Part shown: positions 45,750 to 54,290 of the stretch, piece by piece | Position numbering within the stretch: the first letter of the stretch is position 1 | Layout of the letters: every line of letters starts with the position of its first letter | DNA from: JACVRM01 sp963809765 | GTDB taxonomy: Bacteria > Actinomycetota > Thermoleophilia > Gaiellales > Gaiellaceae | Reading direction: 5' to 3' | Length of the DNA stretch: 64,000 nucleotides | NCBI GenBank assembly: GCA_963809765.1 | Contig: CAWEKT010000004.1 | Coordinates: forward strand, 19,516-83,515 | Made by a program: the position numbers and the translations under genes | The notes under the pieces: model-generated | Databases searched by the model: none | Told to the model about the DNA's origin: nothing | What the model saw: the letters and a program-made list of their open reading frames with translations, nothing else

Positions 45750-47193
45750 ATGCCCGTTTCCGTCGCTCCCACTGCTGATCTGGCCGTCGTCGGCGCCGGC
45801 GTCGCCGGCCTGACCGCCGCCCTCACCGCGGCCGAGGCGGGCGCCGAGGTCGTCGTCGTCGCCAGGGCGCGCGTGCGCGGAACGGCGAGCTTCCTCGCCC
45901 AGGGCGGCGTCGCGGCCGCGGTCGGGCCGGACGACGATCCGAGCGATCACGCCGAGGACACGCTGCGCGCGGGCCGCGGGCTCTGCCGGCCGAGCGCGGT
46001 GCGCGTCCTGACCGAGGAGGCGCCCGCCCGCGCCGACGACCTGCGCCGCCTGGGCGTCGAGTTCGACGACGACCTCGGCCTCGAGGGCGGCCACTCGGCT
46101 GCGCGCATCCTCCACTGCGACGGCGCCGCCACCGGCGCGCATATCGCACGAGTCCTCGGCCGCCGAGCAATGGCTCACCCCCGCATCCGCCTGCTCGACG
46201 CACGGCGACGTCCTCGACGTCGGCACTTCGGGCGGCCGCTGCACGGGTCTCCTCACCACCGAGGGGCCGGTCGAAGCGCCGGCGACGCTGTTCGCCACCG
46301 GCGGCTACGCGGCGCTCTGGTCCCGGACGACGAATCCGCCGCAGGCGGTCGGGGACGGGATCGCGATCGCCTACCGGGCCGGCGCCGCCGTCTCAGACCT
46401 GGAGTTCGTCCAGTTCCATCCGACCGCGGTGGCCGGGCAGAGCCTGCTGCTGAGCGAGGCGCTGCGCGGCGCGGGCGCCCTGCTGCTCGACGCGGACGGC
46501 GAGCGTTTCACCGACGAGCTGGCGCCGCGCGATGTCGTCGCGCGCGCCGTCGATGCGAGGGGCAACGTGGCGCTCGACCTGCGACCGGTCGAGCGGACGC
46601 GCTTCTCGACGCTGATGGTCGCGCTGGAGGAGATCGGATTCGATCCCGCGAGCGAGCCGATTCCCGTCTCGCCGGCGGCCCACTACACGATGGGCGGTGT
46701 CGTCACCGACCTCGACGGCCGCACCGAGGTGCCGGGCCTCTTCGCGGCCGGCGAGTGCGCCTGCACAGGCGTGCACGGCGCCAACCGGCTCGCATCCAAC
46801 TCGCTGCTCGAGTGCCTCGTGTTCGGCCGCCGAGCCGCCCTCGCCGCCCTGGCAGATCCGACGCCGCAAAGCGCGTCGGGTCTGTCCCCTCGGGAGCGGG
46901 CGCCGCAGGCGGCCGTTGCCGAGGGGACTGACCCCAGCCGTTCACCCAACGTCACACCCGAGCTCCGCCGCGCCGTCTGGGAGGACGCCGGCGTCGTCCG
47001 CGACGGCGCCGGGCTCGAGCGCCTGCGCGGGAGCGACCACCTGCTCGTGCGGCTGATCGCCAACGCCGCGCTCGCGCGCGCCGAGAGCCGCGGCGGCCAC
47101 TTCCGCGCCGACTTCCCGCACGAGGACCCGGCCTACGCCGGGCACATCGTGCTCCGACCCGGGCAGGAGCCCGTCCTGGAGCAATGGCAGTAG
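45750..47193 (+). CDS. nadB: L-aspartate oxidase (frameshifted once; contains an in-frame REP element)
   Basis: A flavoenzyme oxidising L-aspartate to iminoaspartate, the first step of de novo NAD synthesis. ATG 45750. The FAD loop LAVVGAGVAGLTAALTAAEA, then ASFLAQGGVAAAVGPDDDPS and HSAARILHCDGAATGAHIAR appear. After a shift near 46200 it reads FATGGYAALWSRTTNPPQAV, EFVQFHPTAVAG, SPAAHYTMGGVVTDLDGR and HGANRLASNSLLECLVFGRR. Between this FAD domain and the C-terminal helices (PELRRAVWEDAGVVRDGAGL) lies a stretch encoded by a REP element (46878-46943). About 481 residues. It overlaps nadC by 10 bp. Confidence 0.92.
46878..46943 (+). repeat. REP-like element within nadB
   Basis: GGGTCTGTCCCC...GGGGACTGACCCC-AGCCGTTC, 66 bp (22 codons), kept in frame and read as GLSPRERAPQAAVAEGTDPS plus flanks. 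It lies in the linker between the FAD/capping part and the C-terminal helical domain of NadB. Confidence 0.75.
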
Positions 47194-48020
47194 CGGTCGC
47201 AACCGAGACTCTCCAGCGTGTCGTGCGCGAGGCGCTGGCCGAGGATGTCCGTGACGGCGACGTTACGACGGACGCGCTCTTCGACGAGTCGGCGACCGGC
47301 ACGGCCGAGCTCCTGATCAAGGAGCCTGGTGTCGTCTGCGGGCTCGCGGCCGCGGAGGCGGTCTTCAGGGCGCTCGACGACGAGATCTCCTTCGAGCCGC
47401 TCGTGCGCGATGGCGACGTAGTCGAGCCGGGTCCGGCGGCGCGGGTCGATGGCAGCCTGCGCGCGCTCCTGACGGGCGAGCGCACGGCGCTCAATCTGCT
47501 CGGGCGGCTCTCGGGCGTCGCCACGCTGACCCGCCGCTACGTCGACGCGGTCGACGGCACCGGCGCTCGCATCCTCGACACCCGCAAGACCACGCCGGGC
47601 CTGCGCGAGCTCGAGAAGTACGCGGTCGCGTGCGGCGGCGGCACGAACCACCGGCTCGGGCTCTACGACGCGATCCTCGTCAAGGACAACCACATTCGCT
47701 TCGCGGGCGGCGTCACAGCCGCGGTCCGACAGCTACGCCAGGCCGGGACTGCGCTGCCGCTGCAGGTCGAGGCGGAGACGCTGTCCGACGTGCGCGAGGC
47801 GCTCGCTGCCGGAGTCGACTCGATTCTGCTCGACAACATGCCGCCCGACACGCTGCGCGAGGCCGTGGCGCTCGCCGGCGGCCGCGTGCCGCTCGAAGCG
47901 TCGGGCGGCGTCACTCTCGACACCGTCCGCACCGTCGCCGAGACGGGCGTGGACTTCATCTCGATCGGCGCGCTCACCCATGCGGCGCGCTCCCTCGACG
48001 TCTCGATGGAGGTTCAGTGA
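47184..48020 (+). CDS. nadC: Nicotinate-nucleotide pyrophosphorylase (carboxylating)
   Basis: Makes nicotinate mononucleotide from quinolinate and PRPP. 278 residues, fully open. ATG 47184 overlaps nadB. Type II PRTase features: ALAEDVRDGDVTTDALFDES, ALLTGERTALNLLGRLSGVA, ILDTRKTTPGLRELEKYAVA (substrate arginine and lysines), GGGTNHRLGLYDAILVKDNH, LPLQVEAETLSDVREALAAG, SILLDNM and LEASGGVTLDTVRTVAETGV. It is the second gene of nadB-nadC-nadA. Confidence 0.95.
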   Translation: MAVAVATETLQRVVREALAEDVRDGDVTTDALFDESATGTAELLIKEPGVVCGLAAAEAVFRALDDEISFEPLVRDGDVVEPGPAARVDGSLRALLTGERTALNLLGRLSGVATLTRRYVDAVDGTGARILDTRKTTPGLRELEKYAVACGGGTNHRLGLYDAILVKDNHIRFAGGVTAAVRQLRQAGTALPLQVEAETLSDVREALAAGVDSILLDNMPPDTLREAVALAGGRVPLEASGGVTLDTVRTVAETGVDFISIGALTHAARSLDVSMEVQ

Positions 48021-48026
48021 GCACCC

Positions 48027-48956
48027 TTGCTCGACACCCAGCCCATGCAGGAGGAGGTGCGCGCCCTCGCCCGCGAGCGGGGCGCCGTCATCCTCGCCCA
48101 CAACTACCAGGTGCCCGAGGTGCAGGACGTGGCCGACTACGTCGGCGATTCGCTGGGGCTCTCGCGTGAGGCGGCCGCCACCGACGCAGAGGCGATCGTC
48201 TTCTGCGGCGTCCACTTCATGGCCGAGACCGCGGCGATCCTCAGCCCCGACAAGACGGTGCTGATCCCCGACCTCGACGCCGGCTGCTCGCTGGCCGCGT
48301 CGATCACGGCCGACCAGCTCAGGGCCTGGAAGGCCGAGAACCCCGGCGCCGTCGTCGTCTCCTACGTCAACACGACCGCCGAGGTGAAGGCCGAGAGCGA
48401 CTACTGCTGCACGTCGGGCAACGCGAAGGCGGTCATCGACGCCATCCCGGAGGACCGCGAGATCCTCTTCCTGCCGGACATGTTCCTCGGCATGTGGCTG
48501 GAGAAGGTCACTGGCCGCACGCTCCGCATCTGGCTCGGCGAGTGTCACGTGCACGCCGGCATCCGCCCGCAGGACATCGACCGCTGGCAGAGCGAGGCGC
48601 CTGACGCGGAGCTGCTCGTCCACCCCGAGTGCGGCTGCGCCAGCCAGTGCATGGCCTTCGCCAACGGCCGCACGCACATCCTCTCGACGGAGCGCATGGT
48701 CGAGTTCGCGAAGGAGTCGCCGAAGGAGCGCTTCCTGGTCGCAACCGAGACGGGCATCCTCCACCGCCTGCACAAGGAGGCGCCCGGCAAGCGCTTCGAG
48801 GCCGTATCCGAGCGGGCCATCTGCAAGTACATGAAGATGATCACGCTCGAGAAGCTCCGCGACTCGCTGCGCGACTGGAAGCACGTCGTCACGGTCGAGC
48901 CGGCGATCGCCGAGCGCGCCCGCGGCGCGATCGAGCGGATGGTCGCGATCGCGTAG
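48027..48956 (+). CDS. nadA: Quinolinate synthase
   Basis: Condenses iminoaspartate with dihydroxyacetone phosphate to quinolinate, using a [4Fe-4S] cluster. 309 residues. As read it starts at TTG 48027; a GTG overlapping the nadC stop (48017) would be the natural start if one C of the following CCC were surplus. Motifs: VILAHNYQVPEVQDVADYVG, IVFCGVHFMAETAAIL, LIPDLDAGCSLAASITADQL, SYVNTTAEVKAESDYCCTSG, EILFLPDMFLG, LVHPECGCASQC and FLVATETGILHRLHKEAPGK. Cluster cysteines are in the FCGVH, YCCTSG and PECGC segments. Confidence 0.94.
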   Translation: MLDTQPMQEEVRALARERGAVILAHNYQVPEVQDVADYVGDSLGLSREAAATDAEAIVFCGVHFMAETAAILSPDKTVLIPDLDAGCSLAASITADQLRAWKAENPGAVVVSYVNTTAEVKAESDYCCTSGNAKAVIDAIPEDREILFLPDMFLGMWLEKVTGRTLRIWLGECHVHAGIRPQDIDRWQSEAPDAELLVHPECGCASQCMAFANGRTHILSTERMVEFAKESPKERFLVATETGILHRLHKEAPGKRFEAVSERAICKYMKMITLEKLRDSLRDWKHVVTVEPAIAERARGAIERMVAIA

Positions 48957-48984
48957 GCCGCCGCAGCCGCCGCGTGTCCCGGGT

Positions 48985-49087
48985 CGCGGTTCCGCGGAAC
49001 CGCGCTGGACACCTCCCTTTGGGACACGTCTCCGCGGGACGGGTCTCAGCGGGATAGGCACCCGCACCCCCACCCAATTGGGTGGGG
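48985..49087. terminator. Two perfect palindromes after the nad operon (probable terminator region)
   Basis: CGCGGTTCCGCGGAACCGCG at 48985-49004 and CCCCACCCAATTGGGTGGGG at 49068-49087 are both perfect 20-bp palindromes. An outer pair CGTGTCCC/GGGACACG spans 48973-49028. No T run follows, so they may be protein sites or repeats as well as terminators. Confidence 0.5.
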
Positions 49088-49184
49088 ACTCCGGCCCGCC
49101 GCCCTCGGCGGGGACGCTAGCGGGAACTTTCGCCCGCCACCGTGCCGGTTCGGTGCCGAGTTCGTGACGGCGTAGCCGGCGCGG

Positions 49185-49862
49185 TCAGGCCGTGGCTGCG
49201 GTGCGCCGGTACAGGACGGCGCGGCCGCGATGGCCGTCCGGTTGCAGCACCCGAAGCTCGCGCAGGCAGTAGGTCATCTGCTGGGCGAGCCGGCGGTTCC
49301 AGCCGCCGGCAGCGGCCAGCTCGGCCGTATCGAACGGATCGGGCAGCGGTGGCAGGAGCGCGGCTGCATCGTCGGGGGTCGACAGCACCAGGCTCTGCTC
49401 GACCGAGACGAGCGACCGTCCGACCACCACCCAGCCGCGCCGGCGGAAGGCGCGACCCGGTACGTGGTGCCGGTGCTCTTCCTCGTGCGTGAGCAGCAGC
49501 TCGACCTCGAAACCGGAGTGTGCGAGCAGCGCCGGCAGGCTGACGAGGCGGGCGAAGACGTCTTGCGGACAGCCGCGACGCGGCGAACGCCGGGCCGAGA
49601 GCACCTCGCCCTCGGGCGAGAGCCGGACGATCCGGCGTGTCAGGGCGATCGGCACGACCACCCGCACCGGACGGGTCTCGAGCAGCCGTTCCAGTTTCTT
49701 GCGCAGTGGCGCGAAGCCGCCGGTCTGAACTTCGACCAGCGTGTCACCGCGAACGAGATCGACGACGAAGCCATCGACGGGTGCCTCGACGCGATCGCCC
49801 GGCCGCCGGTACCACTGCTTGATCTGGGCGTGCAGCGAGCCCTCGTTGAGCGTGCCGATCAC
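49185..49862 (-). CDS. PD-(D/E)xK nuclease-like protein of unknown role
   Basis: A 225-residue protein; GTG 49862 is chosen because the open frame upstream overlaps the divergent gene. Near the N-terminus, LHAQIKQWYRRPGDRVEAPV then DGFVVDLVRGDTLVEVQTGG has the strand-D, strand-E-x-Q pattern of restriction-endonuclease-like folds, followed by FAPLRKKLERLLETRPVRVV. The C-terminal half (VFARLVSLPALLAHSGFEVE, LLLTHEEEHRHHV, LAQQMTYCLRELRVLQPDGH) looks like a winged-helix. It could be a DNA-binding nuclease or regulator. There are no partner genes of a restriction system nearby. Confidence 0.62.
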   Translation of the reverse strand: MIGTLNEGSLHAQIKQWYRRPGDRVEAPVDGFVVDLVRGDTLVEVQTGGFAPLRKKLERLLETRPVRVVVPIALTRRIVRLSPEGEVLSARRSPRRGCPQDVFARLVSLPALLAHSGFEVELLLTHEEEHRHHVPGRAFRRRGWVVVGRSLVSVEQSLVLSTPDDAAALLPPLPDPFDTAELAAAGGWNRRLAQQMTYCLRELRVLQPDGHRGRAVLYRRTAATA

Positions 49863-49926
49863 GGGCGGCTCACTTCGCCGCAGAGCGACGCGGGCCTCCC
49901 AACACCGAGGCTGAGATGCTGGCTCC

Positions 49927-50223
49927 ATGGCCATCGGCCGTGCGGAGCGCTTCGAGCAGCGGAAGCCCGCGATCATCGCGGTGTTCGGCGACAGCCCGAA
50001 GGTGCTGCGCTCGGTGGCGCGCGTCTTCGAGCTGATGGAGATGGCCTGGCATGACTGCTACGACGAGGTCTCGCCGCCCGAGGAGGTCGTCGAGGAGGTG
50101 CTGCTCTGCTCGGGCGGCAAGCTCGACGACCTGGTGGCAGCGGCCCACCTGGCGGTGATCGACCGCCGCGACCTCGCCGTGTGGGCATCGGCGCTGCGCG
50201 ACCCGCCGCCCTCGGCTGCCTAA
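49927..50223 (+). CDS. Hypothetical helical protein
   Basis: A 98-residue soluble protein from ATG 49927, intact. It shows ERFEQRKPAIIAVFGDSPKV, LRSVARVFELMEMAWHDCYD, EVSPPEEVVEEVLLCSGGKL and DDLVAAAHLAVIDRRDLAVW. Acidic-helical and conserved-looking, but I do not know the family. It is divergent from the nuclease-like gene and its end overlaps the convergent SnoaL-like reading by 4 bp. Confidence 0.6.
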   Translation: MAIGRAERFEQRKPAIIAVFGDSPKVLRSVARVFELMEMAWHDCYDEVSPPEEVVEEVLLCSGGKLDDLVAAAHLAVIDRRDLAVWASALRDPPPSAA

Positions 50224-50597
50224 GGCCGCGAGCGTCTGTTCCACCACTCGCGGAACTCGGTGCAGCGCCCGTCGGCGTCGAGCGTGACGAGGAAGATGCC
50301 CTCGTTCTCCTCGACCTCCCCGGTCGCCGGCACGTCGATCGCGACCCACCAGCGCGCCACGCCGCGGCCGTCCGGCGTGAGCGCCAGCACCTCGTGCTCG
50401 AAGCGGACGTTCTCCTGTTGAGAGATCGCCTGCTGAGTGCGCGCAGCGATCGCCGCGTGGCCGCGCAACGGCTCGCTCCACGGTCGCCACGCGTACACAG
50501 CGTCCTCTGCGAAGCAGTCGACGAAGCCGGCTAGATCCTGCCGCCGCTACGCCCGCCCGTAGACGTCCAACCAGTGGTCGAGCTCAGCGAGCGTCAC
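50220..50597 (-). pseudogene. SnoaL-like (NTF2-fold) protein interrupted by an in-frame TAG
   Basis: Read from GTG 50597 it gives TLAELDHWLDVYGRA, then TAG (near 50550), then RRQDLAGFVDCFAEDAVYAW, RPWSEPLRGHAAIAARTQQA, EHEVLALTPDGRGVARWWVA and FREWWNRR to the stop at 50220. Both halves are in the same frame, and the stop sits where related NTF2-fold proteins have the Trp of AWRRxD, so TGG has become TAG. This is a substitution, unlike the indels elsewhere. It may be a true nonsense mutation or a base error. Confidence 0.65.
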
Positions 50598-50650
50598 GGG
50601 ACGATCTTCGCACCCGACGCTGAGCAGGCCGCCCACAGGGCCGTATCCGA

Positions 50651-53600
50651 CTAGGAGTCGCCCGACGCCGCCGAGATCGCGGCACGCCGCTCGCGCGACT
50701 GCTGCGCCCAGACGACGTTGCCCTTCTCCTCGTGGAGCTCGATCGCGCGGGCGAGTGCCTCCCCGGCACCCTCGCTGTCGCCCGCCACGAGCAGCGCCGC
50801 CGCCACGTCGGCGAGGGCGAGCGCCTTCATCGTCAGGTCGTCCGAGTCGGTGTCGAGGGAAGCCGCCTCGCGGGCGAGCTCGACCGCAGCGTCCACCTCG
50901 CCGAGCCCCGCGAGCGCGTGCGCGCGGATGCTCTTCCACGTGTGCGTCGACGCGTAGAGGTCACCAGCCGCATCCAGCAGCGGCACCGCCTCGGCATGAC
51001 GGCCCTGGGCGTTCAGGACTCGTGCCAGGCGGACACGGTAGAGCGCGACGTAGTGCGCAGCTTCGATCTCGATCGCGATCTCGATCGCCGACTCCAGCTC
51101 CCGCGCGGCCGCAGCCGGGTCGCCGTCGAGCATCTCGAGCTCAGCGCCGGCCATGTGCGCCTCGGCGAGCCCGTACGCGACGCCGAGCTCGCGGCAGATC
51201 TCCTTCGAGCGCTCGAGCTTCCCGCGCCCGAGCGCGATGTCGCCGAGACGCGCGTCGACATAGGGGCCGAGCAGCAGGGCGTCGGCCTCGAGGGCGGGCA
51301 GACCGTGCTCCCGCGCCCACGCGAGCTCCTCCTCGCCGAACGCCTGCAGCTCGGCGAGGGGCGTTCGCCCGAACAGCATCGCGCCGCCGACCTCGTTCCA
51401 GGAGGCGATCTGCCGGCGAACGTCTCCCGACGCGATCGCATGCTGACGTCCCCGCTTCAGCGCCTCGAGCTGCGCGCCCCGCCTGCGGGCACGGAGCTCA
51501 GCCGTGCCCATCAGCTGCCAGGCGTCGGCGAGGTCGGCGTCGTCGTCGAAGGCCGCGATCGCCCGCTCGGCGACCGCGCGGAGCTCGTCGACGTCTGCCG
51601 TTCCTCGCATGTGGCCGAGGTGCCCGTGCTCGATCGCAGCGCGAATCTCCGAGCGCTCATCTCCCAGTGTGCGCGCCAGATCCATCGCCTCCTCGAGGAC
51701 CGCCTCCGCCGCGGTGAGAGAGCCGGAGTCGAGCAGCGCTCGCCCGAGCTCGGGCAGCATCGAGACCCGCTCGGCCGGCGCCTCCGAGAGGAGCGAGCTC
51801 GCGCGTTCGAGCAGGGAGGCCGCCGCGTTCGGCTCGTAGCGAGCGAACGCCGCCTCGCCCGCCCGCCGCAGGATCCGGCCTGCCCGGAGGGCGAGCGGGG
51901 CGTCCGCGCGGCCGAGCTCGGCGCCGAGTTGGTGGGCTTGCTCGAGGTGGAAGCCGACGAGCTCGTCGTGGCCGGCGAGCCCACCGTTGCGGCGAGCGTC
52001 GAGCCAGTCGGCAAGGCGTTCGTGGAGGCCCGCGCGCAGCTCCTTCGGCATGGAGCCATACGCGACGTCACGGATGAGCACGTGGTTGAAGCGGAAGCCG
52101 TCGTCGCCCGGGTAGAGCGAGCGGTCCGGCCGGACGAACTCCTTGCGCGCGAGCGCGAGCAGCGTTCCGCCGACGGCTGCGCCGTCGTCCAGGAGCTCGG
52201 TGACGGCTCCGCGGTGGAACAGGCGGCCCTCGACGGCGCCGCGCTGCACGACGGCCCGCTCGTCGGACTCGAGGCGATCGATCCTCGCGGCCAGAAGCGC
52301 CTGAATCGTGGGAGGTACGGAGTCGGCCTCGTTGTCGTCGGCGAAGTGGGCCAGCAGCTGCTCGACGAACAGCGGGTTTCCTTCCGCGGCGGCCACGACG
52401 CGCTCGTGCAGGTCAGGGCGCACGCCGTCGGCGAGGGCGCTGACGAGCTCCACGGCCTGCGCTGTCTCGAGCGGCTCGAGCGTCACGAGCGTGGCGCCGG
52501 CACGGGGTGCGGCCCAGGACGGGCGCGCGTCGAACAGGTCTGGTCGTGCTGTGCAGAGCACGAAGATCGGTGAGCCCGCGGAGGAGCCGGTCACGTACTC
52601 GATCAGGTCGAGGAGCGGCGTCTCCGCCCAGTGAATGTCGTCGACGACGAGCAAGAGCGGCTTCGTCTCCCCGAGCGCCTCAAAGAGCCGCCGGAAGGCC
52701 CACGCGGTCTCGTCCGGCGAGCCGCCGTGCTCGCGTGCGCCGACCGCGCCGGCAACGAGGCGGGCCGCAGCCTCGCCGTGCTCAGCGCGCTCGAGCAGCT
52801 GGAGCAGCGCCGGCTCTGGGTCATCGCCCGCGAGCTCGCGGACGAGATCGGCGAGCGGAAGGTAGGGGACGTCGGCGCCGTACGCGGTGCAGCGCGCGAC
52901 CAGAACACGCGCGTCCGCCGCGATCCCCGTGAGCAGCTCGCGGGCGAGCCGGGACTTGCCGATGCCCGGCGTGCCCACGATCGTGGCGAGCTGGGGCGCG
53001 CGCTCGGTGACGGCGGCAGCGAAGGCGGCTTGGAGCCGCGTGAGCTCGTCCCGGCGCCCCACGAACGGCGTGGCAATCGGCCGGACGAACGCCGGCACAT
53101 CGGGCCGCAGGCCGACGAGGCGGTAGGCCGCGACGGGCTCGCTCTTGCCCTTTGCGTCGACGGGCGAGGCCGGTTCCGCTTGGATCGCGTCCCGAACGGC
53201 TGCATAGGTCGGCTCGCCGAGCAGCACGTCGCCGGGCGCAGCCGCCTGCTCGAGCCGGGCGGCGACGTTGACCGCGTCGCCTGTCGCGAGCTTCTGGTCG
53301 GGCGCTCCGCCCCCGACGATCACCTCGCCGGTGTTGATCCCCGTCCGCGTCGTGATGCGGACGCCGTGGTCGCGCTCGAGCTCGTCGTTCAGCGCGGCGA
53401 GCGAGTCTCCGAGCTCCGCGGCCGCTCGCACCGCCCGCAGCGGGTCGTCCTCGTGCACGGCCGGCACGCCGAAGACGGCCATGACGGCGTCGCCGATGAA
53501 TTTCTCGACGGTGCCGCCGTGGCGCTCGAGCACGCCCTGAACCGTCTCGAAGTAGCGCCACATGACGCGGCGCAGCAGCTCCGGGTCGAGGCGCTCGCCG

Positions 53601-53746
53601 AGCGCCGTCGAGCCGGCGACGTCGGTGAAGAGCACGGTGACCACCTTCCGTGCCTCCGGCTCGGCGGCTGCGCCGAGGTTGGTGCCGCACGAGGCGCAGA
53701 AGCGTGCGTCCGCGGCGTTCTCGCGCCCGCATGCCGGGCAGACCAT
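50651..53746 (-). CDS. Zinc-ribbon class III adenylate/guanylate cyclase with AAA ATPase and TPR domains
   Basis: A 1031-residue cytoplasmic signalling protein, open over 3.1 kb. Order: zinc ribbon with C3, C6, C17, C20; class III cyclase domain, residues about 35-210, with metal Asp in VLFTDVAGSTALG (D42) and GDAVMAVFGVP (D86) and the NVAARLE motif (N160, R164); link AAYRLVGLRP; a STAND/AAA ATPase (PFVGRRDELTRLQ, Walker A GTPGIGKS at 258-265, LLLVVDDIHWAETPLLDLIE); and a long C-terminal array of TPR-like helices from about residue 620 to the end. It is likely a ligand- or partner-gated cyclic-nucleotide maker. The neighbours suggest no target. Confidence 0.9.
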   Translation of the reverse strand: MVCPACGRENAADARFCASCGTNLGAAAEPEARKVVTVLFTDVAGSTALGERLDPELLRRVMWRYFETVQGVLERHGGTVEKFIGDAVMAVFGVPAVHEDDPLRAVRAAAELGDSLAALNDELERDHGVRITTRTGINTGEVIVGGGAPDQKLATGDAVNVAARLEQAAAPGDVLLGEPTYAAVRDAIQAEPASPVDAKGKSEPVAAYRLVGLRPDVPAFVRPIATPFVGRRDELTRLQAAFAAAVTERAPQLATIVGTPGIGKSRLARELLTGIAADARVLVARCTAYGADVPYLPLADLVRELAGDDPEPALLQLLERAEHGEAAARLVAGAVGAREHGGSPDETAWAFRRLFEALGETKPLLLVVDDIHWAETPLLDLIEYVTGSSAGSPIFVLCTARPDLFDARPSWAAPRAGATLVTLEPLETAQAVELVSALADGVRPDLHERVVAAAEGNPLFVEQLLAHFADDNEADSVPPTIQALLAARIDRLESDERAVVQRGAVEGRLFHRGAVTELLDDGAAVGGTLLALARKEFVRPDRSLYPGDDGFRFNHVLIRDVAYGSMPKELRAGLHERLADWLDARRNGGLAGHDELVGFHLEQAHQLGAELGRADAPLALRAGRILRRAGEAAFARYEPNAAASLLERASSLLSEAPAERVSMLPELGRALLDSGSLTAAEAVLEEAMDLARTLGDERSEIRAAIEHGHLGHMRGTADVDELRAVAERAIAAFDDDADLADAWQLMGTAELRARRRGAQLEALKRGRQHAIASGDVRRQIASWNEVGGAMLFGRTPLAELQAFGEEELAWAREHGLPALEADALLLGPYVDARLGDIALGRGKLERSKEICRELGVAYGLAEAHMAGAELEMLDGDPAAAARELESAIEIAIEIEAAHYVALYRVRLARVLNAQGRHAEAVPLLDAAGDLYASTHTWKSIRAHALAGLGEVDAAVELAREAASLDTDSDDLTMKALALADVAAALLVAGDSEGAGEALARAIELHEEKGNVVWAQQSRERRAAISAASGDS

Positions 53747-53825
53747 GCGCCGAGCCTACGCGCTCGTGGAGAGCCTCCCGCCTGGCGCGTGACGCCGCCG
53801 CGGGACTTCGGTAGCGTCGCTCCTC

Positions 53826-54290
53826 ATGGACGAGCCCGAGCGCACGATCTGGGAAGGACGCCCGTCGTGGCGCGGGCGCATGTCGATCTTCATCCCGGGA
53901 CTGCTGGTCGCTATCGGCGTCATCGTGCTCTCGCGCGTGGTCGACTTCTCGTGGAAGACGGCGTTCCTGGCGGGCGTCGTGGTGGCGCTGATCGCGCTCG
54001 CCTGGGGCCTGATCCAGACGATCCTCTGGAAGTACACGATCACGAGCCGGCGGGTGATCGTCCGGCATGGGCTCATCTCGGTCAACGAACAGACGGCGCG
54101 GCTCGAGCGCGTCCAGGACCTGACGCTGCACCAGTCGCCGTTCGACCGCATCTTCGGCGTCGGCAAGCTGACGATCGACACCGCCGGCTCCGAGGGCGGA
54201 GCGCTCGACTTCATCGCCCTCGAGGACCCGGCCGGGGTCCGTGAGCTGCTCGAGAACGCGGTCCGCAACGAGGTGCGCGAGCCTGTCTAG
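53826..54290 (+). CDS. Membrane protein with bacterial PH (bPH2/DUF304) domain
   Basis: A 154-residue, intact protein. N-terminus ERTIWEGRPSWRGRMSIFIP leads into two spans (SIFIPGLLVAIGVIVLSRVV, TAFLAGVVVALIALAWGLIQ). A PH-like domain follows, with the bPH2 hallmarks YTITSRRVIVRHGLISVNEQ, TARLERVQDLTLHQSPFDRI and GVGKLTIDTAGSEGGALDFI, then PAGVRELLENAV. Proteins like this act in membrane organisation or stress; the exact role is unknown. ATG 53826. Confidence 0.85.
   Translation: MDEPERTIWEGRPSWRGRMSIFIPGLLVAIGVIVLSRVVDFSWKTAFLAGVVVALIALAWGLIQTILWKYTITSRRVIVRHGLISVNEQTARLERVQDLTLHQSPFDRIFGVGKLTIDTAGSEGGALDFIALEDPAGVRELLENAVRNEVREPV

Noticed and set aside
50732..52573. 613-codon open frame on the plus strand
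   Set aside because: Antisense to the cyclase/AAA/TPR gene, which has intact catalytic motifs.
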